Shown: positions 42,772 through 52,178, numbered from the stretch's first letter. The stretch is DNA of 64,000 nt from Thiovibrio frasassiensis (GCF_029607905.1 NZ_JAPHEH010000001.1:773530-837529), one strand, 5' to 3'. The notes: a model not told the origin generated them from the sequence alone. Made by a program: numbers and translations.

Positions 42772-43341
42772 CTATAACACCCCGTGTTCATGGAGAATTT
42801 TGATCCCGATGGCCAGCAGAACCAGTCCGCCTACGATCTCTGCCCGGGAGCCCAAGCGCGAAGCCCCGCCCAGCAGACAGCCCAGCCGCAGGCCAAGGGC
42901 GGTGAGTCCCGAGGCAACCAGGCCGATAATCAGGGCGGGCAACCAGACGCTGATCTCCAGCACGGCAAAACTCAAACCCACGGCCAGGGAATCGATACTG
43001 GTGGCGACCGAAAGGGTAATCAACATCCGCCCCCGGGTGGGATCCGTGCCCGCCCCCTCCTCCTTCACCTCCCGGATCGCCTCCCAGATCATCTTCAACC
43101 CCACAAAGGCAAGGAGCACAAAGGCGAGCCAGTGGGCATACGCTTCGATGAACGAGCGGACCGTAAGGCCGCCGAGCCAGCCGAGGACATTCATCCCGGC
43201 CTGGAAAAAACCGAAATGGAAGGCCAAGCGGAAGAGCTGCCGGGAATTGACCTGACAGAGGCTGACTCCGGCGGCCAGGGCCACGGCAAAAGCGTCCACG
43301 GCCAAAGCCACGGCGATGAGCAGGATTGTGGTAAATTCCAT
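42772..43341 (-). CDS. mntP: Manganese exporter MntP
   Basis: The 189-residue protein has six membrane helices and the two internal repeats of the MntP family. Its conserved acidic residues are in ALAVDAFAVALAAGV and SVATSIDSLAVGLSFA. It exports Mn2+ and protects against manganese excess. The ATG at 43341 gives the normal family start MEFTTILLIAVAL; the frame is open 111 bases further. No yybP-ykoY-type manganese riboswitch was evident upstream. It lies downstream of a sulfurtransferase on the same strand, but a terminator separates them. Confidence 0.93.
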   Translation of the reverse strand: MEFTTILLIAVALAVDAFAVALAAGVSLCQVNSRQLFRLAFHFGFFQAGMNVLGWLGGLTVRSFIEAYAHWLAFVLLAFVGLKMIWEAIREVKEEGAGTDPTRGRMLITLSVATSIDSLAVGLSFAVLEISVWLPALIIGLVASGLTALGLRLGCLLGGASRLGSRAEIVGGLVLLAIGIKILHEHGVL

Positions 43342-43425
43342 GGAAGAGGCTGCTTGGAGATGATTATGGAGGAAATGATTCAGGGTCTGGTGGCATATTG
43401 ACCATTTTTCCCTTGGCCTGGCAAG

Positions 43426-43450
43426 AAAAAAGCCCCCGCCCGGTGAGGGC
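43426..43450 (-). terminator. Terminator after the sulfurtransferase gene
   Basis: On the minus strand a GC-rich stem (GCCCTCACCGGGCGGGGGC) is followed by TTTTTT. It starts nine bases past the sulfurtransferase stop and separates it from mntP. Confidence 0.7.
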
Positions 43451-43458
43451 AACTGGAT

Positions 43459-44313
43459 CTAAGCGGGCCCCGGTTCCCCGCTCTCGACGGGGAGGCTCGG
43501 ATCCCTGGCCCACTCGTTCCAGGAGGCGAAGTACACCCGCAATCTGCTGAAGCCGGCGAGCTTCAGCGCCACATAGGTATTGGCCGCCCGCGACCCCTTG
43601 AAACAGAAAATAATGATGTCGCTGTCCGGGTATATCTGCTGGCTGGCACATAAGGCCCGAACTTCCTGGGCGGGACGGAAGGCCGGAATCGGTTCCCGGC
43701 TCATAAAATTGTACCATTCAATCCAGCGGGCGCCGGGAATCCGCCCCCGCCGGGGTGCAAAATCGAAACCGTACGGAGAGGAGGTCTGGCCCAACCATTC
43801 GTTGGCATCCCGGTTGTCGAGGAGAATGACCCGTGCATCGCCCAGAGCCTTGAGCACATCTTCCTTGGTGGCCATCAGGGTCGCATTGGGACGGGGGATA
43901 AACCGACTGGGAGTCGGCATCACCTCGGCAGTTTCTTCGGGCAGGCCGTCTTGCAACCAAGCCCAGAACCCCCCGTCAAGAATACCGCAATCCCGATGTC
44001 CGAGATAGCGCGCCAGCCAGTAGCCGCGACAGGAAGCACCATAGCGGGTGTCAAAACTGTCTTCGTAAAAAATCACCTTCCGCCCATGGGAAAGGCCGAC
44101 CCGGGAGAAACTCGCAGCAAAGGAGTTCTGCAAAGCTGCCAACCCTTCCGGACTGCTCTCGCTTAAAAAGGAAAAGATCTCCGGCAGGTTTACCGCCCCG
44201 GGAATATGCCCCTCACCAAAGGTGTCCTGATCACGGATATCCACGAGCTGCACCGCATCTTTCTCGAGCAGCGCCTGGGTTTCGCGGATGGTGTAGAGAA
44301 TTTTTTCCGTCAT
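43459..44313 (-). CDS. Two-domain thiosulfate sulfurtransferase (rhodanese)
   Basis: The 284-residue protein has two rhodanese domains. The C-terminal one carries the active-site cysteine in DIIIFCFKGSRAANTYVAL, where the persulfide forms. The N-terminal domain lacks a cysteine at the loop position. The conserved segments LVDIRDQDTFGEGHIPGAVN and LDGGFWAWLQDGLPEE are clear. There is no signal peptide, so the enzyme is cytoplasmic. It moves sulfane sulfur from thiosulfate or 3-mercaptopyruvate to acceptors, which fits a sulfur-metabolising host. The ATG at 44313 fits the family start; upstream sequence is non-coding. Confidence 0.9.
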   Translation of the reverse strand: MTEKILYTIRETQALLEKDAVQLVDIRDQDTFGEGHIPGAVNLPEIFSFLSESSPEGLAALQNSFAASFSRVGLSHGRKVIFYEDSFDTRYGASCRGYWLARYLGHRDCGILDGGFWAWLQDGLPEETAEVMPTPSRFIPRPNATLMATKEDVLKALGDARVILLDNRDANEWLGQTSSPYGFDFAPRRGRIPGARWIEWYNFMSREPIPAFRPAQEVRALCASQQIYPDSDIIIFCFKGSRAANTYVALKLAGFSRLRVYFASWNEWARDPSLPVESGEPGPA

Positions 44314-44495
44314 GGTTGCCTGTTCTTTGGTGAAAAAAAATAGCCGAACGCTTTGACTTGCGTCCCCAGTATAAAACCTTCGCCAGTGGATCGCCCGGAA
44401 AAATTCTCCGGCCACCCTCCCCTTCCCCCTTTGCCTTATCTCCCTTCTTGTCGAAACCATTTTCTTCCTCTATATTGACACGAGGAGGTAGTACA

Positions 44496-46421
44496 ATGGC
44501 TCTTGATCCCCAGATGAAGATCTTACTTGTTGAAGATGCCGGAACCATGCGCAAGATGGAGGCCAGGATTCTCGGCCAGGTTGGTTTCACCAACATCGTC
44601 GAGGCAAAAGACGGCAACGACGCCATGGAAAAACTTACCGCCGAAAAAGACATTGCCCTGGTCATCAGCGACTGGTCCATGCCCAATTTCGACGGCTACC
44701 AGCTCCTGCAATGGATGCGCGGTCACGAATCATTCAAGAACCTCCCCTTTCTCATGGCCACAGGGCACGGAGACAAGGCCTATGTCGCCAAAGCCAAAGA
44801 GGCCGGGGCCAACGGCGTGGTCGCCAAGCCTTTTACCCCGGACGAACTGAAGGTCCTCATCGATGAGATTTTTGGCCTGAAGCAGGCAGTGGTCGCCAAA
44901 AAAGAGGAAGGCCCCAAGATGAGCGCCGAGGGCAAGGTGCATCTCAAGATGGCCCATATCCAGATCACCGACCATCTCGCCCTGGGAGTGCTTAAGCATC
45001 AGGTGGCCGCAGGCCGGAAAAACCCACAGCATTTCAGCCTGGACACCCTCTGCATGCCCGGCTGGAACCCGGTGCAGAACGCCCTGGAAAACGGGGAAGT
45101 GGATGGGGCCTTTATCCTGGCGCCCATGGCCATGGATCTCTTCAGCTACGGGGTGCCCATCAAGCTGGTACTCTTCGCCCACCGCAACGGCAGCATCTGC
45201 GTACGCAACAAGACCGGCAAATACGCCAAGCCGTACCAGCAGTTTTTTAAGCACAAGACCTTTTATATCCCCCACAAGATGTCGATCCACAACATGCTCG
45301 CCCACATGTACTTCACCCAGATGGGGTTGCGGCCCGGGGTGGCGGGCAAGGAGGCGGTCAACGTCCTCTTCGACGTGGTGCCGCCGGTGGCCATGCCGGA
45401 ATTTTTAAAGGAAAACTCCGAGGCCAGCGGTTTTTTGGTGGCCGAACCCATCGGCTCACGCGCCATTACCGCAGGCATTGCCGAACGCCAATTCCTCTCC
45501 AGCGAGGTGTGGCAGGACCATCCTTGCTGCGTCGTGGTTTTCCGGGAAGAGATTCTTACCAAATACCCCGAGGCGGTGCAGGAGTTCACCACGATGCTAG
45601 TGGACTCCGGCATCTATATCCGGGACCATGTTGACGAGGCGGCGGAGATCGCCGTGGCCTTTCTCGATCCGGAGAAAAAAATCGGCCTCGAACCCGGGCT
45701 GCTCCGCAATGTCCTTTCCGATCCCCAGGGAATCACCACGGACAACCTCTATCCGGTCCTGGAAGATCTGGAGACCATCCAGGATTACATGACCTCCAAG
45801 ATGGAGATCGGAAGGCGGATCAATCTGGCCGAATTTGTCGACACCCGCTTTGCCGATATCGCTTGCAAGCCTCTGCCCACAGCAGTGGGGGCAGGACAGG
45901 AAGCGGCCGCCCCCCGGGGCGCGGCCCGCAAGCTGGGCATCGACCAATCCCTTGCCTCCCGCGAGGGAAAATACCTGATCTTCACCCTGGGCAAGGAGCG
46001 TTACGGCCTCGGCATCCTCGATGTCCGGGAGATCATCGGCTTGATGACCATCCATGAGCTGCCGCAGATGCCACCCTTTTTCAAAGGGGTTATCAACCTG
46101 CGGGACAAGGTCATCCCGGTCATGGACATGCGGGGCAAATTCGGCATGGAGAGCGCGGAGTACGACAGCCGCACCTGTATTATCGTCGTAGAGGTTTCCG
46201 GCCTCACCGGCTCCCGGCTCATCGGCATCATCGTCGATGCGGTCTCCGAGGTGGTTATCATCAAGGAGCAGGAGGTGGAAGATCCCCCCAAATTCGGCAG
46301 CGCGGCGGACAGCCAGTGCCTGCTGGGCATGGCCAAACTCGCCGAAGGCGTGACCATCCTCCTGGACATTGACCGTCTCATGCATATCCAGGAGGCGGTG
46401 CTGATCGGGGAAGCGGCCTAA
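44496..46421 (+). CDS. Receiver / substrate-binding-protein-like / CheW fusion
   Basis: The 641-residue protein joins three modules. Residues 1-130 are a receiver (ILLVEDAGTMR, Asp59 in VISDWSMPNFDG, Lys111 in VAKPF). Residues about 148-455 resemble NMT1/NrtA-type periplasmic ligand-binding proteins (HIQITDHLALGVLKHQ, CMPGWNPVQNALENGEVDGA, VAEPIGSRAITAGIAE). Residues about 490-641 are a CheW domain (FTLGKERYGLGILDVREIIG, VINLRDKVIPVMDMR). No signal peptide exists, so the binding module is cytoplasmic. It may link ligand level and phosphorylation to a CheA array. A strong GAGGAGGT precedes the ATG. No cheA or receptor gene is in the window. Confidence 0.85.
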   Translation: MALDPQMKILLVEDAGTMRKMEARILGQVGFTNIVEAKDGNDAMEKLTAEKDIALVISDWSMPNFDGYQLLQWMRGHESFKNLPFLMATGHGDKAYVAKAKEAGANGVVAKPFTPDELKVLIDEIFGLKQAVVAKKEEGPKMSAEGKVHLKMAHIQITDHLALGVLKHQVAAGRKNPQHFSLDTLCMPGWNPVQNALENGEVDGAFILAPMAMDLFSYGVPIKLVLFAHRNGSICVRNKTGKYAKPYQQFFKHKTFYIPHKMSIHNMLAHMYFTQMGLRPGVAGKEAVNVLFDVVPPVAMPEFLKENSEASGFLVAEPIGSRAITAGIAERQFLSSEVWQDHPCCVVVFREEILTKYPEAVQEFTTMLVDSGIYIRDHVDEAAEIAVAFLDPEKKIGLEPGLLRNVLSDPQGITTDNLYPVLEDLETIQDYMTSKMEIGRRINLAEFVDTRFADIACKPLPTAVGAGQEAAAPRGAARKLGIDQSLASREGKYLIFTLGKERYGLGILDVREIIGLMTIHELPQMPPFFKGVINLRDKVIPVMDMRGKFGMESAEYDSRTCIIVVEVSGLTGSRLIGIIVDAVSEVVIIKEQEVEDPPKFGSAADSQCLLGMAKLAEGVTILLDIDRLMHIQEAVLIGEAA

Positions 46422-46520
46422 AAGGCTGCACCCTCATCGTATAGATCGGAAGTAGAAAAAAAGAGAGAGGGGCTGACCCAGGCCAGCAAAATCACGGGGG
46501 AGTTCCCGGCCTGTGCCGGA

Positions 46521-47381
46521 CTAGAGGCTGAATACGGCGACGGCATCCTGATATTTATCAACAAACTCTTCAATAATCAGACGCATATTGTTTTCAAAAT
46601 GCGGCACCTCAGGCAATTCCTCTTTCATGCTCTCATAGGCCAGCACGTCAAAAAAGAATTCCCCGGGACTGCCTGCATCGTATTCGGTAAGATGCACCAA
46701 CTGGTCGGCCAGATAGATGATCTTGACGCCCAATCTTTTCGACTGCGCCTGCGTCATATCATGGTGCAGACCAACCGGCACCGAAACCGCCTCGGGCAAG
46801 CCCCATTTTTCCAGCAGGGCCATCCCCACCTCGGCATGGTCCGTATGCAGCAACCTCCGTTCCACGGTCAGCAGCGGTTCCTGCTCGCCGTTTTCATCCC
46901 GGCTGTAGCTCGCCACCTGCAATGGCCGATCGAGGATCACCTTGCCCACGTCATGGAGCAGACCGGCGGTATAAATAGCCGAAGTATCCCGAGCCTTGGC
47001 GTTGCGGGCAATGATATTTGCCAGAATGGCAACAGCAAAGGAATGCCGCCAGAGCTCGCCCCGGCCTAACGCATAGGCCGCCTGCGGCGACCTGAGCAAC
47101 CCGACCGACGCACTGGTGATGGAGATGATCTTGACCGCATCCACCCCCATACGGACGATGATGTCCTTGACCGAGGTGATTTTTTTCATGTGGCCAAAAT
47201 ACGCGGAGTTGGCCATGTGCAGCATGTTGGCGGTGAGTCCCGGATCCTGCTCTATCTTTTCCGACAGCTTAGGGATGGAACAATCCGCGGCATGGGCCAT
47301 GGACAACACGTCCAAAGCCACCTCCGGACACGGGGCAATCTTTTCCACATCCCTGACATATTCCGCGGCTACATCCATCAT
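46521..47381 (-). CDS. HDOD-domain signalling protein
   Basis: The 286-residue protein is a second HDOD protein of the window: LDVLSMAHAADCSIPKLSEK, MLHMANSAYFGHMKKITSV, IVRMGVDAVKIISITSAS and the HD motif in AGLLHDVGKVILDRP. It is related to, but clearly different from, the one at 19015..19890. Its role is likely regulatory, through protein-protein contact. It converges on the receiver-SBP-CheW gene, so an association with chemotaxis or c-di-GMP signalling is plausible. A start at 47378 or further upstream is possible. Confidence 0.85.
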   Translation of the reverse strand: MMDVAAEYVRDVEKIAPCPEVALDVLSMAHAADCSIPKLSEKIEQDPGLTANMLHMANSAYFGHMKKITSVKDIIVRMGVDAVKIISITSASVGLLRSPQAAYALGRGELWRHSFAVAILANIIARNAKARDTSAIYTAGLLHDVGKVILDRPLQVASYSRDENGEQEPLLTVERRLLHTDHAEVGMALLEKWGLPEAVSVPVGLHHDMTQAQSKRLGVKIIYLADQLVHLTEYDAGSPGEFFFDVLAYESMKEELPEVPHFENNMRLIIEEFVDKYQDAVAVFSL

Positions 47382-47722
47382 CGCTTTTCCCGGTTCAAAA
47401 AGTCTGGGCCGGCCCATGGCCCATGGCAGGCAAACAAAAACGATCCCAACGGAGCGATTATCACATATCCTGGCGCAGTTGTAAATATATAGGAGTCGGT
47501 AGAAAAGCATCAACACCATTTACGTTTTGCGCCAGTCGCCGGGATCCGCCGCATAAATCGCGCGACTCTTAGCAAACAACGCCTTGGTGCAGCTTGACAG
47601 GAGCAGCGTGATGATTATTTTGACCACAATTGTCGCGTTCGACAGAAAAAAACCATTTTTTTGGGTAACAGGCGCCCGCGCCCGTATGGCCCCAACGATT
47701 CAAAGGCAGAGAGAGAAAAAAA
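47382..47722. other. Divergent intergenic region before htpG
   Basis: This stretch of about 340 bases carries no gene I can support. It must contain the promoters of htpG and the HDOD gene. TTGACA occurs at 47594-47599 without a convincing -10 box, and a small TGTCG-CGTT-CGACA repeat at 47631 is visible. No CIRCE element (TTAGCACTC-N9-GAGTGCTAA) is present. Confidence 0.4.
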
Positions 47723-49609
47723 ATGAGTCCCGAGAAAACCACCCCCCAGACAGAGACCAAGGAGTTTCAGACCGAAGTAAAAAAGATGCTCGATATCGTG
47801 ATCCATTCGCTTTACACGGAAAAGGAGATCTTCTTGCGCGAATTGATCTCCAACGCCGCGGACGCCCTGGAAAAATTCCGGCACCAAAGCGTGGTGGAGC
47901 AGGAGGTCTTCGACAGCCACATCCCCCTGGAAATCAGTATCGAATTTGACGACAAGGCAAACACCCTCACCATCACCGATACCGGCATCGGCATGGACCG
48001 GGGCGAACTGGAGGCCAATCTGGGCACCATCGCCCACTCCGGCTCCAAAACCTTTTTCACCAAGCTTTCCGAAACCGACCGCAAGGAGGTGAACCTCATC
48101 GGCCAGTTCGGCGTGGGTTTTTATGCCGCCTTCATGGTCGCCAAAAAGGTTACGGTGAAATCCCGCTCCTTCCGCATGGACGACATGGGCCACGAATGGA
48201 TCTCCGACGGCGGCGGCACCTTCACCATCGCCATGTGCCCCGGCATCCGGCGCGGCACCTCCATTGTCCTCGAGCTCACGGACGAGGCCAAGGAATACGC
48301 CAACGAACAGACCATCCGCCGCATCATCAAGCAGTATTCCAGCTTTGTCCCCTTCCCCATCAAACTCAAGGGCGAGGCAATCAACACGGTGCAGGCCATC
48401 TGGACCTTGGGCAAGAGCGAGATCAGCGAGGAGGCGTACACCGAGTTTTACAAATTCATCGCCAACGCCTTTGACGAACCCCTGGCCCGGCTTCATTTTT
48501 CCGCGGATGCCCCCCTGGCCATCAAGACCCTGCTCTTCATCCCCAAGGAGAATCTCGAAGCCATGGGTTTCGGGCGCATGGAGCCGGGGGTCAATCTCTA
48601 CTGCCAGCGGGTTTTGATCGAGCAGCACAGCAAGACCATCCTTCCGGAATGGCTCCGCTTCCTGCGCGGGGTCATCGACAGCGAAGACCTGCCGCTCAAT
48701 ATCTCCCGCCAGGCCCTGCAAGACAGCGCTCTGGTCGCCAAGATCAACAAGGTGGTGACCAAACGGTTGCTCAAGTTCCTGGAAGAGCTGGCCAAGAGCG
48801 AACCGGAGAAATACACCGAGTTCTGGAAAAACTTCGGCATGTTCATCAAGGAAGGGGTGATCTCGGACTTCGCCTACCGCGAAGAGGCTGCCAAGCTCCT
48901 GCGTTTCGAATCCTCCAAAACCGAGGACGGGATCTTCACCTCCCTGGCCGAATATGTGGAACGCATGCCCGAGGACCAGAAGGAGATTTTCTACATCAAC
49001 GGCCCCAGCCGGGAAGCCATAGAAAACGGCCCCTACATCGAGGCCTTCAAGAAACGCAATATCGAGGTGCTCTACACCCTGGAGCCCATCGATGATTTCG
49101 CCATGAGCCACCTCGGCTCCTTTGGAGAGAAAAAACTGGTCTCCGCCGACTGCGGCGATCTCGACCTTCCCGAAGCAGCGATAGAAACCGAGGCGGACAA
49201 GGAAAAAGCCCAGGCTGAGGCCATGCCGGAATCGGACTCCGCAGCCCTGACCACCTGGATGAAGGAGGTGCTGGGCGAGCAGGTCAAAGAGGTCATCGCC
49301 TCGAAACGCCTCACCGACAGCCCGGCCATGGTGGTCAACCCGGACGGCTTTGTCACCAGCAGCATGGAACGGATCATGCGCGCCTCCGGCCAAGGGCTCC
49401 AGCAGTTCGGCGGCAAGAATCTTGAAATCAACACCACCCACCCCCTGATCAAGGGGCTGGCCGGGTTGAAAGAAAAGGATGGGGAGGTCGCTTCCAGCGT
49501 GGTGGAACAGATCTTCGACAATGCCATGATCCAGGCCGGACTCATGGTGGAGCCGAGAAACATGGTGGCGCGAAGCTACAGGATTTTAGAGCGGCTGGTG
49601 GAGAAATAG
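47723..49609 (+). CDS. htpG: Hsp90-family chaperone HtpG
   Basis: The 628-residue protein has the N-terminal GHKL ATPase domain (LRELISNAADALEKFR, ITDTGIGMDRGELEANLGTI, IGQFGVGFYAAFMV), the middle domain (GVIDSEDLPLNISRQ) and the C-terminal dimerisation domain. Length and motif order are those of bacterial HtpG. It folds and remodels client proteins in an ATP-driven cycle. GAGAGAG precedes the ATG at 47723. The gene is monocistronic; the convergent gspG gene ends 90 bases downstream. Confidence 0.97.
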   Translation: MSPEKTTPQTETKEFQTEVKKMLDIVIHSLYTEKEIFLRELISNAADALEKFRHQSVVEQEVFDSHIPLEISIEFDDKANTLTITDTGIGMDRGELEANLGTIAHSGSKTFFTKLSETDRKEVNLIGQFGVGFYAAFMVAKKVTVKSRSFRMDDMGHEWISDGGGTFTIAMCPGIRRGTSIVLELTDEAKEYANEQTIRRIIKQYSSFVPFPIKLKGEAINTVQAIWTLGKSEISEEAYTEFYKFIANAFDEPLARLHFSADAPLAIKTLLFIPKENLEAMGFGRMEPGVNLYCQRVLIEQHSKTILPEWLRFLRGVIDSEDLPLNISRQALQDSALVAKINKVVTKRLLKFLEELAKSEPEKYTEFWKNFGMFIKEGVISDFAYREEAAKLLRFESSKTEDGIFTSLAEYVERMPEDQKEIFYINGPSREAIENGPYIEAFKKRNIEVLYTLEPIDDFAMSHLGSFGEKKLVSADCGDLDLPEAAIETEADKEKAQAEAMPESDSAALTTWMKEVLGEQVKEVIASKRLTDSPAMVVNPDGFVTSSMERIMRASGQGLQQFGGKNLEINTTHPLIKGLAGLKEKDGEVASSVVEQIFDNAMIQAGLMVEPRNMVARSYRILERLVEK

Positions 49610-49699
49610 CCACACGGCATAAAAAGAGAACGGCTTATCCTGGCTCAGATGGAACTGCTTCCAGAGCAGTTTCCTGAGTTGGGCCTCTTGCGGAAAGGG

Positions 49700-50122
49700 T
49701 TATTCCCAGCTGCCGATATCGGTATTTTCTTTTTCCCCGCCGGGCTGGTTATCCCGCCCGTAGGAATAGATATCAACGGCGCCGTGCTCGCCGGGATTGC
49801 GGTAGCGATAGGGATTTCCCCAAGGGTCGTTGGGCACGGCCCTTTTCAGGTAGGCGCCGTCCCATTTCTTCACCCCCGGATCGGCGGCCAAGGCGGCCAA
49901 ACCTTCCTGCTGGGTCGGATAGCGGCCCACGTCATGGCGGAAGGCCGCCATGGCTGCCATGAGCATTTCGATCTGGGTCTTGGCCGTCTTCTGATGGGCC
50001 TTTCCCTGGGTGCCAAAAAACTTGGGCCCGACCAAAGAGGCGAGCAACCCGAGAATTATCAGGATGATCAAGAGCTCCATCAGGGAAAAACCGCTTTGCT
50101 TTCTCAGTTTTCGCTGTTTCAT
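49700..50122 (-). CDS. gspG: Type II secretion major pseudopilin GspG (orphan)
   Basis: The 140-residue protein has a class III prepilin leader: a short basic N-terminus, then SGFSLMELLIILIILGLLAS, with cleavage after Gly and the Glu at mature position 5. The GspG C-terminal signature is present (GRYPTQQEGLAALAADP, NDPWGNPYRY and the calcium-loop end NQPGGEKENTDIGSWE). It would form the pseudopilus of a type II secretion system. No other gsp gene is adjacent: htpG and nhaA flank it, so the rest of the system must be elsewhere or this is a lone paralog. Confidence 0.92.
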   Translation of the reverse strand: MKQRKLRKQSGFSLMELLIILIILGLLASLVGPKFFGTQGKAHQKTAKTQIEMLMAAMAAFRHDVGRYPTQQEGLAALAADPGVKKWDGAYLKRAVPNDPWGNPYRYRNPGEHGAVDIYSYGRDNQPGGEKENTDIGSWE

Positions 50123-50271
50123 AGGGATATATTCTACCTGGAGGAGGTTACCCTTGCCCCAGCACACTTGGGCAAGGCAGCAAGGCGGCTCAACAGAAAA
50201 ACTCCATTGTGCTTACAATGGCTGGCTCAACCATGTCAATAAAAAATGGGGCTCTACGAATTACCGGCCGC

Positions 50272-51420
50272 TCACGGCTTACGCCGCACCTGCATCAGCC
50301 TCCCGACAATAAAGGCAATTATGCCGCAGCCGCCGCTGAACAAAGCTCCCATCTTGGCCGCGCCCTGAATGCGCAAATCGGTAAACGCCTCGCCGGCCAC
50401 GAACAGGGCCACCGTTAAGCCCAGCCCCCCGATCAGACCGACCAGCAACAGCTCCTTTTTCCCGACCTGCGAAGGGAGCGGATACCCCAGCCATTTGCCC
50501 AACATGCCCATGCTGAAGATGCCGCCGGTCTTACCGATCAGGAGAGAAGCAAAAACCAACCAAGTAGCCACGCCGATGCCGGAAAACTCCACCCCGGCGT
50601 TGGCCAGACCGAACATGAACAAGCCGAAATCCACCACCACCTTCCATTCATGCTCGAAGCTGGCAAGGGGAGAGAGGTCCCGGGGGTCTTCCTCGAAAAG
50701 ATGCTTGTGCTCCCTGGGGGGATGGGGCAAAAAGGGCACAATAAAGGCCAGGGCCAGGGCCGGATGGACATGGGCCTTGAATAACCCGACCCAACTGAGC
50801 ACGCCGCCAATAAGCAGGTAGGGCCAATAAGAGGCGGCCTTGCGCTGCCGCAACAGAAAGGCGATGCCCATACCGGCAAGAGTAAGGCCCAGCCATTGCG
50901 GGGCAATGGGATGCAGCGGGTCCGGGTAAAAGACCGCGATGATCGCCAAGCCGATGGCGTCATCGGCGATGGCCAGCAGCAACAGAAAAGCGATGGCGGG
51001 ATGCCTTTTGCCGAAGACCAAGCTGGCTGCCAACCAAGCCAGGGCAATGTCGGTGGCGGTGGGAATGCCCCAGCCCCCATGCAGTGCGGGGGAGCCGATG
51101 ACCGCGTTGAGCCCTAAGTAGACAAGCACCGGCCCGACCACCCCGCCCATGGTTGCCAAGAGCGGATTCACCGCCTTGCGCAAGGGATAGAGATCCCCGC
51201 CGGGAACGCAACTCTGGGTGATCTCCACGGCGGCCATGCCGAAAAACAACACCATGAACAATTCATTGGTGATGAAATGGAAGCTGAGCGGCCCGAACAG
51301 CGGCGCATGGTTGAAACTGTGATAGCCTTCGGCATCCAGGTTCACCCAAATCAGGGCGGCCACAACCCCGGAAAGCAGGGGGACCGAAAATTCCCGAAGC
51401 AAGTTAAAATGTCTTTTCAC
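50272..51420 (-). CDS. nhaA: Na+/H+ antiporter NhaA
   Basis: The 382-residue protein has about 12 membrane helices. The functional aspartates are present in ATDIALAWLAASL and LAIADDAIGLAII (the adjacent Asp pair), as is the GGWGIPTATD segment. It exchanges cytoplasmic Na+ (or Li+) for external protons, so it handles sodium stress and pH. It is slightly shorter than the 388-residue E. coli form. The start is a GTG with AGGATC upstream. Sodium cycling would fit a haloalkaliphilic or marine host, though NhaA is widespread. Confidence 0.94.
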   Translation of the reverse strand: MKRHFNLLREFSVPLLSGVVAALIWVNLDAEGYHSFNHAPLFGPLSFHFITNELFMVLFFGMAAVEITQSCVPGGDLYPLRKAVNPLLATMGGVVGPVLVYLGLNAVIGSPALHGGWGIPTATDIALAWLAASLVFGKRHPAIAFLLLLAIADDAIGLAIIAVFYPDPLHPIAPQWLGLTLAGMGIAFLLRQRKAASYWPYLLIGGVLSWVGLFKAHVHPALALAFIVPFLPHPPREHKHLFEEDPRDLSPLASFEHEWKVVVDFGLFMFGLANAGVEFSGIGVATWLVFASLLIGKTGGIFSMGMLGKWLGYPLPSQVGKKELLLVGLIGGLGLTVALFVAGEAFTDLRIQGAAKMGALFSGGCGIIAFIVGRLMQVRRKP

Positions 51421-51679
51421 GATTGATCCTTATTCCTTCTTCGTTGGCGGGGTCAGGAAAGGCGTCTCCCTTGAGTCGCAACAGAAATAACCAGTGCCAA
51501 TCATACCGGAAAATCATCACCGGTCAAGGGGAAACGGTCCTCCTCGTTCCCCTGCCATGCTCCAGCAAACAGACCTGCACGCCTTGGCCTGCAAGGGCAA
51601 TAACGGCTGCCTCAGCCCAAAACTTTACGAATAACACCATTCCCTGTTTCTGCGCCCCTATCCTCTGGACCATAAAACA
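51421..51679. other. Intergenic region upstream of nhaA
   Basis: Together with the terminator after it, this makes a gap of about 317 bases. I see no gene or recognisable RNA in it; it should contain the nhaA promoter, for which no clear -35/-10 pair stands out. Confidence 0.35.
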
Positions 51680-51717
51680 AAAAAAGCCATCCCGCCGCAA
51701 GGCGGGATGGCTTTTTT
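51680..51717. terminator. Bidirectional rho-independent terminator
   Basis: The perfect 12-base arms AGCCATCCCGCC and GGCGGGATGGCT enclose a GCAA loop, with A-run and T-run on the two sides. On the minus strand it ends the TauE/membrane-protein transcript 21 bases past the 51738 stop. Confidence 0.9.
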
Positions 51718-51737
51718 CAGAACCTATTTTCTAAAAA

Positions 51738-52178
51738 TCAATGCCCGACGGAAAGCAGCCCGCTGGCCGCCAGAGTCAGAATTACCGCCTCGGCTATGGC
51801 CATGAATGCCATGGCCTTGTCGCCCCTGGCGAAAAGCCCCGGAGTGATGACCATGTAGCAAAGAATGGTGACCCCGGCAAGGATGGCCACCGGGAGAAAG
51901 TTCAAAAAATCGCCATAGCCGAGGAGTTTCATCCAGGACCAGCCGGTGGGCAGGGTTTCCCAGTGGAGAAAATTGGTGTTGATGGCCACCAGATAGTCGT
52001 GCACCGGCATGCTCCAGTAGGTGGAGATCTCGCTCCGGGGCACGATCGGCGGCAGAACGCGCAGCACATAGAGGGCAAAGGTGATGACCATGAGGGCCAG
52101 TCCTGCGTACATGCCTTTTTCAAGAATAGCGGCGTACTGGAGCTGTTCCTCGGTTGCTTGGGTATTTTTATTTGACAT
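51738..52178 (-). CDS. Small membrane partner of the second TauE/SafE exporter
   Basis: The 146-residue protein has a polar N-terminus and three or four hydrophobic spans (MYAGLALMVITFALYVLRV, FLNFLPVAILAGVTILCYMVI and MAFMAIAEAVILTLAASGLL). It recalls the small DUF1634-type membrane proteins that often accompany TauE/SafE permeases, but I cannot confirm the family. GGAGG precedes the ATG. It follows the TauE gene by 23 bases on the same strand and precedes a strong terminator, so it is the last gene of that operon. Confidence 0.75.
   Translation of the reverse strand: MSNKNTQATEEQLQYAAILEKGMYAGLALMVITFALYVLRVLPPIVPRSEISTYWSMPVHDYLVAINTNFLHWETLPTGWSWMKLLGYGDFLNFLPVAILAGVTILCYMVITPGLFARGDKAMAFMAIAEAVILTLAASGLLSVGH

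Noticed and set aside
43342-43425. Manganese (yybP-ykoY) riboswitch before mntP
   Set aside because: Fewer than 90 bases remain between the terminator and mntP, and I could not find the conserved loops.
47382-47722. CIRCE or sigma32 control of htpG
   Set aside because: No TTAGCACTC-N9-GAGTGCTAA element and no convincing heat-shock promoter boxes were seen.
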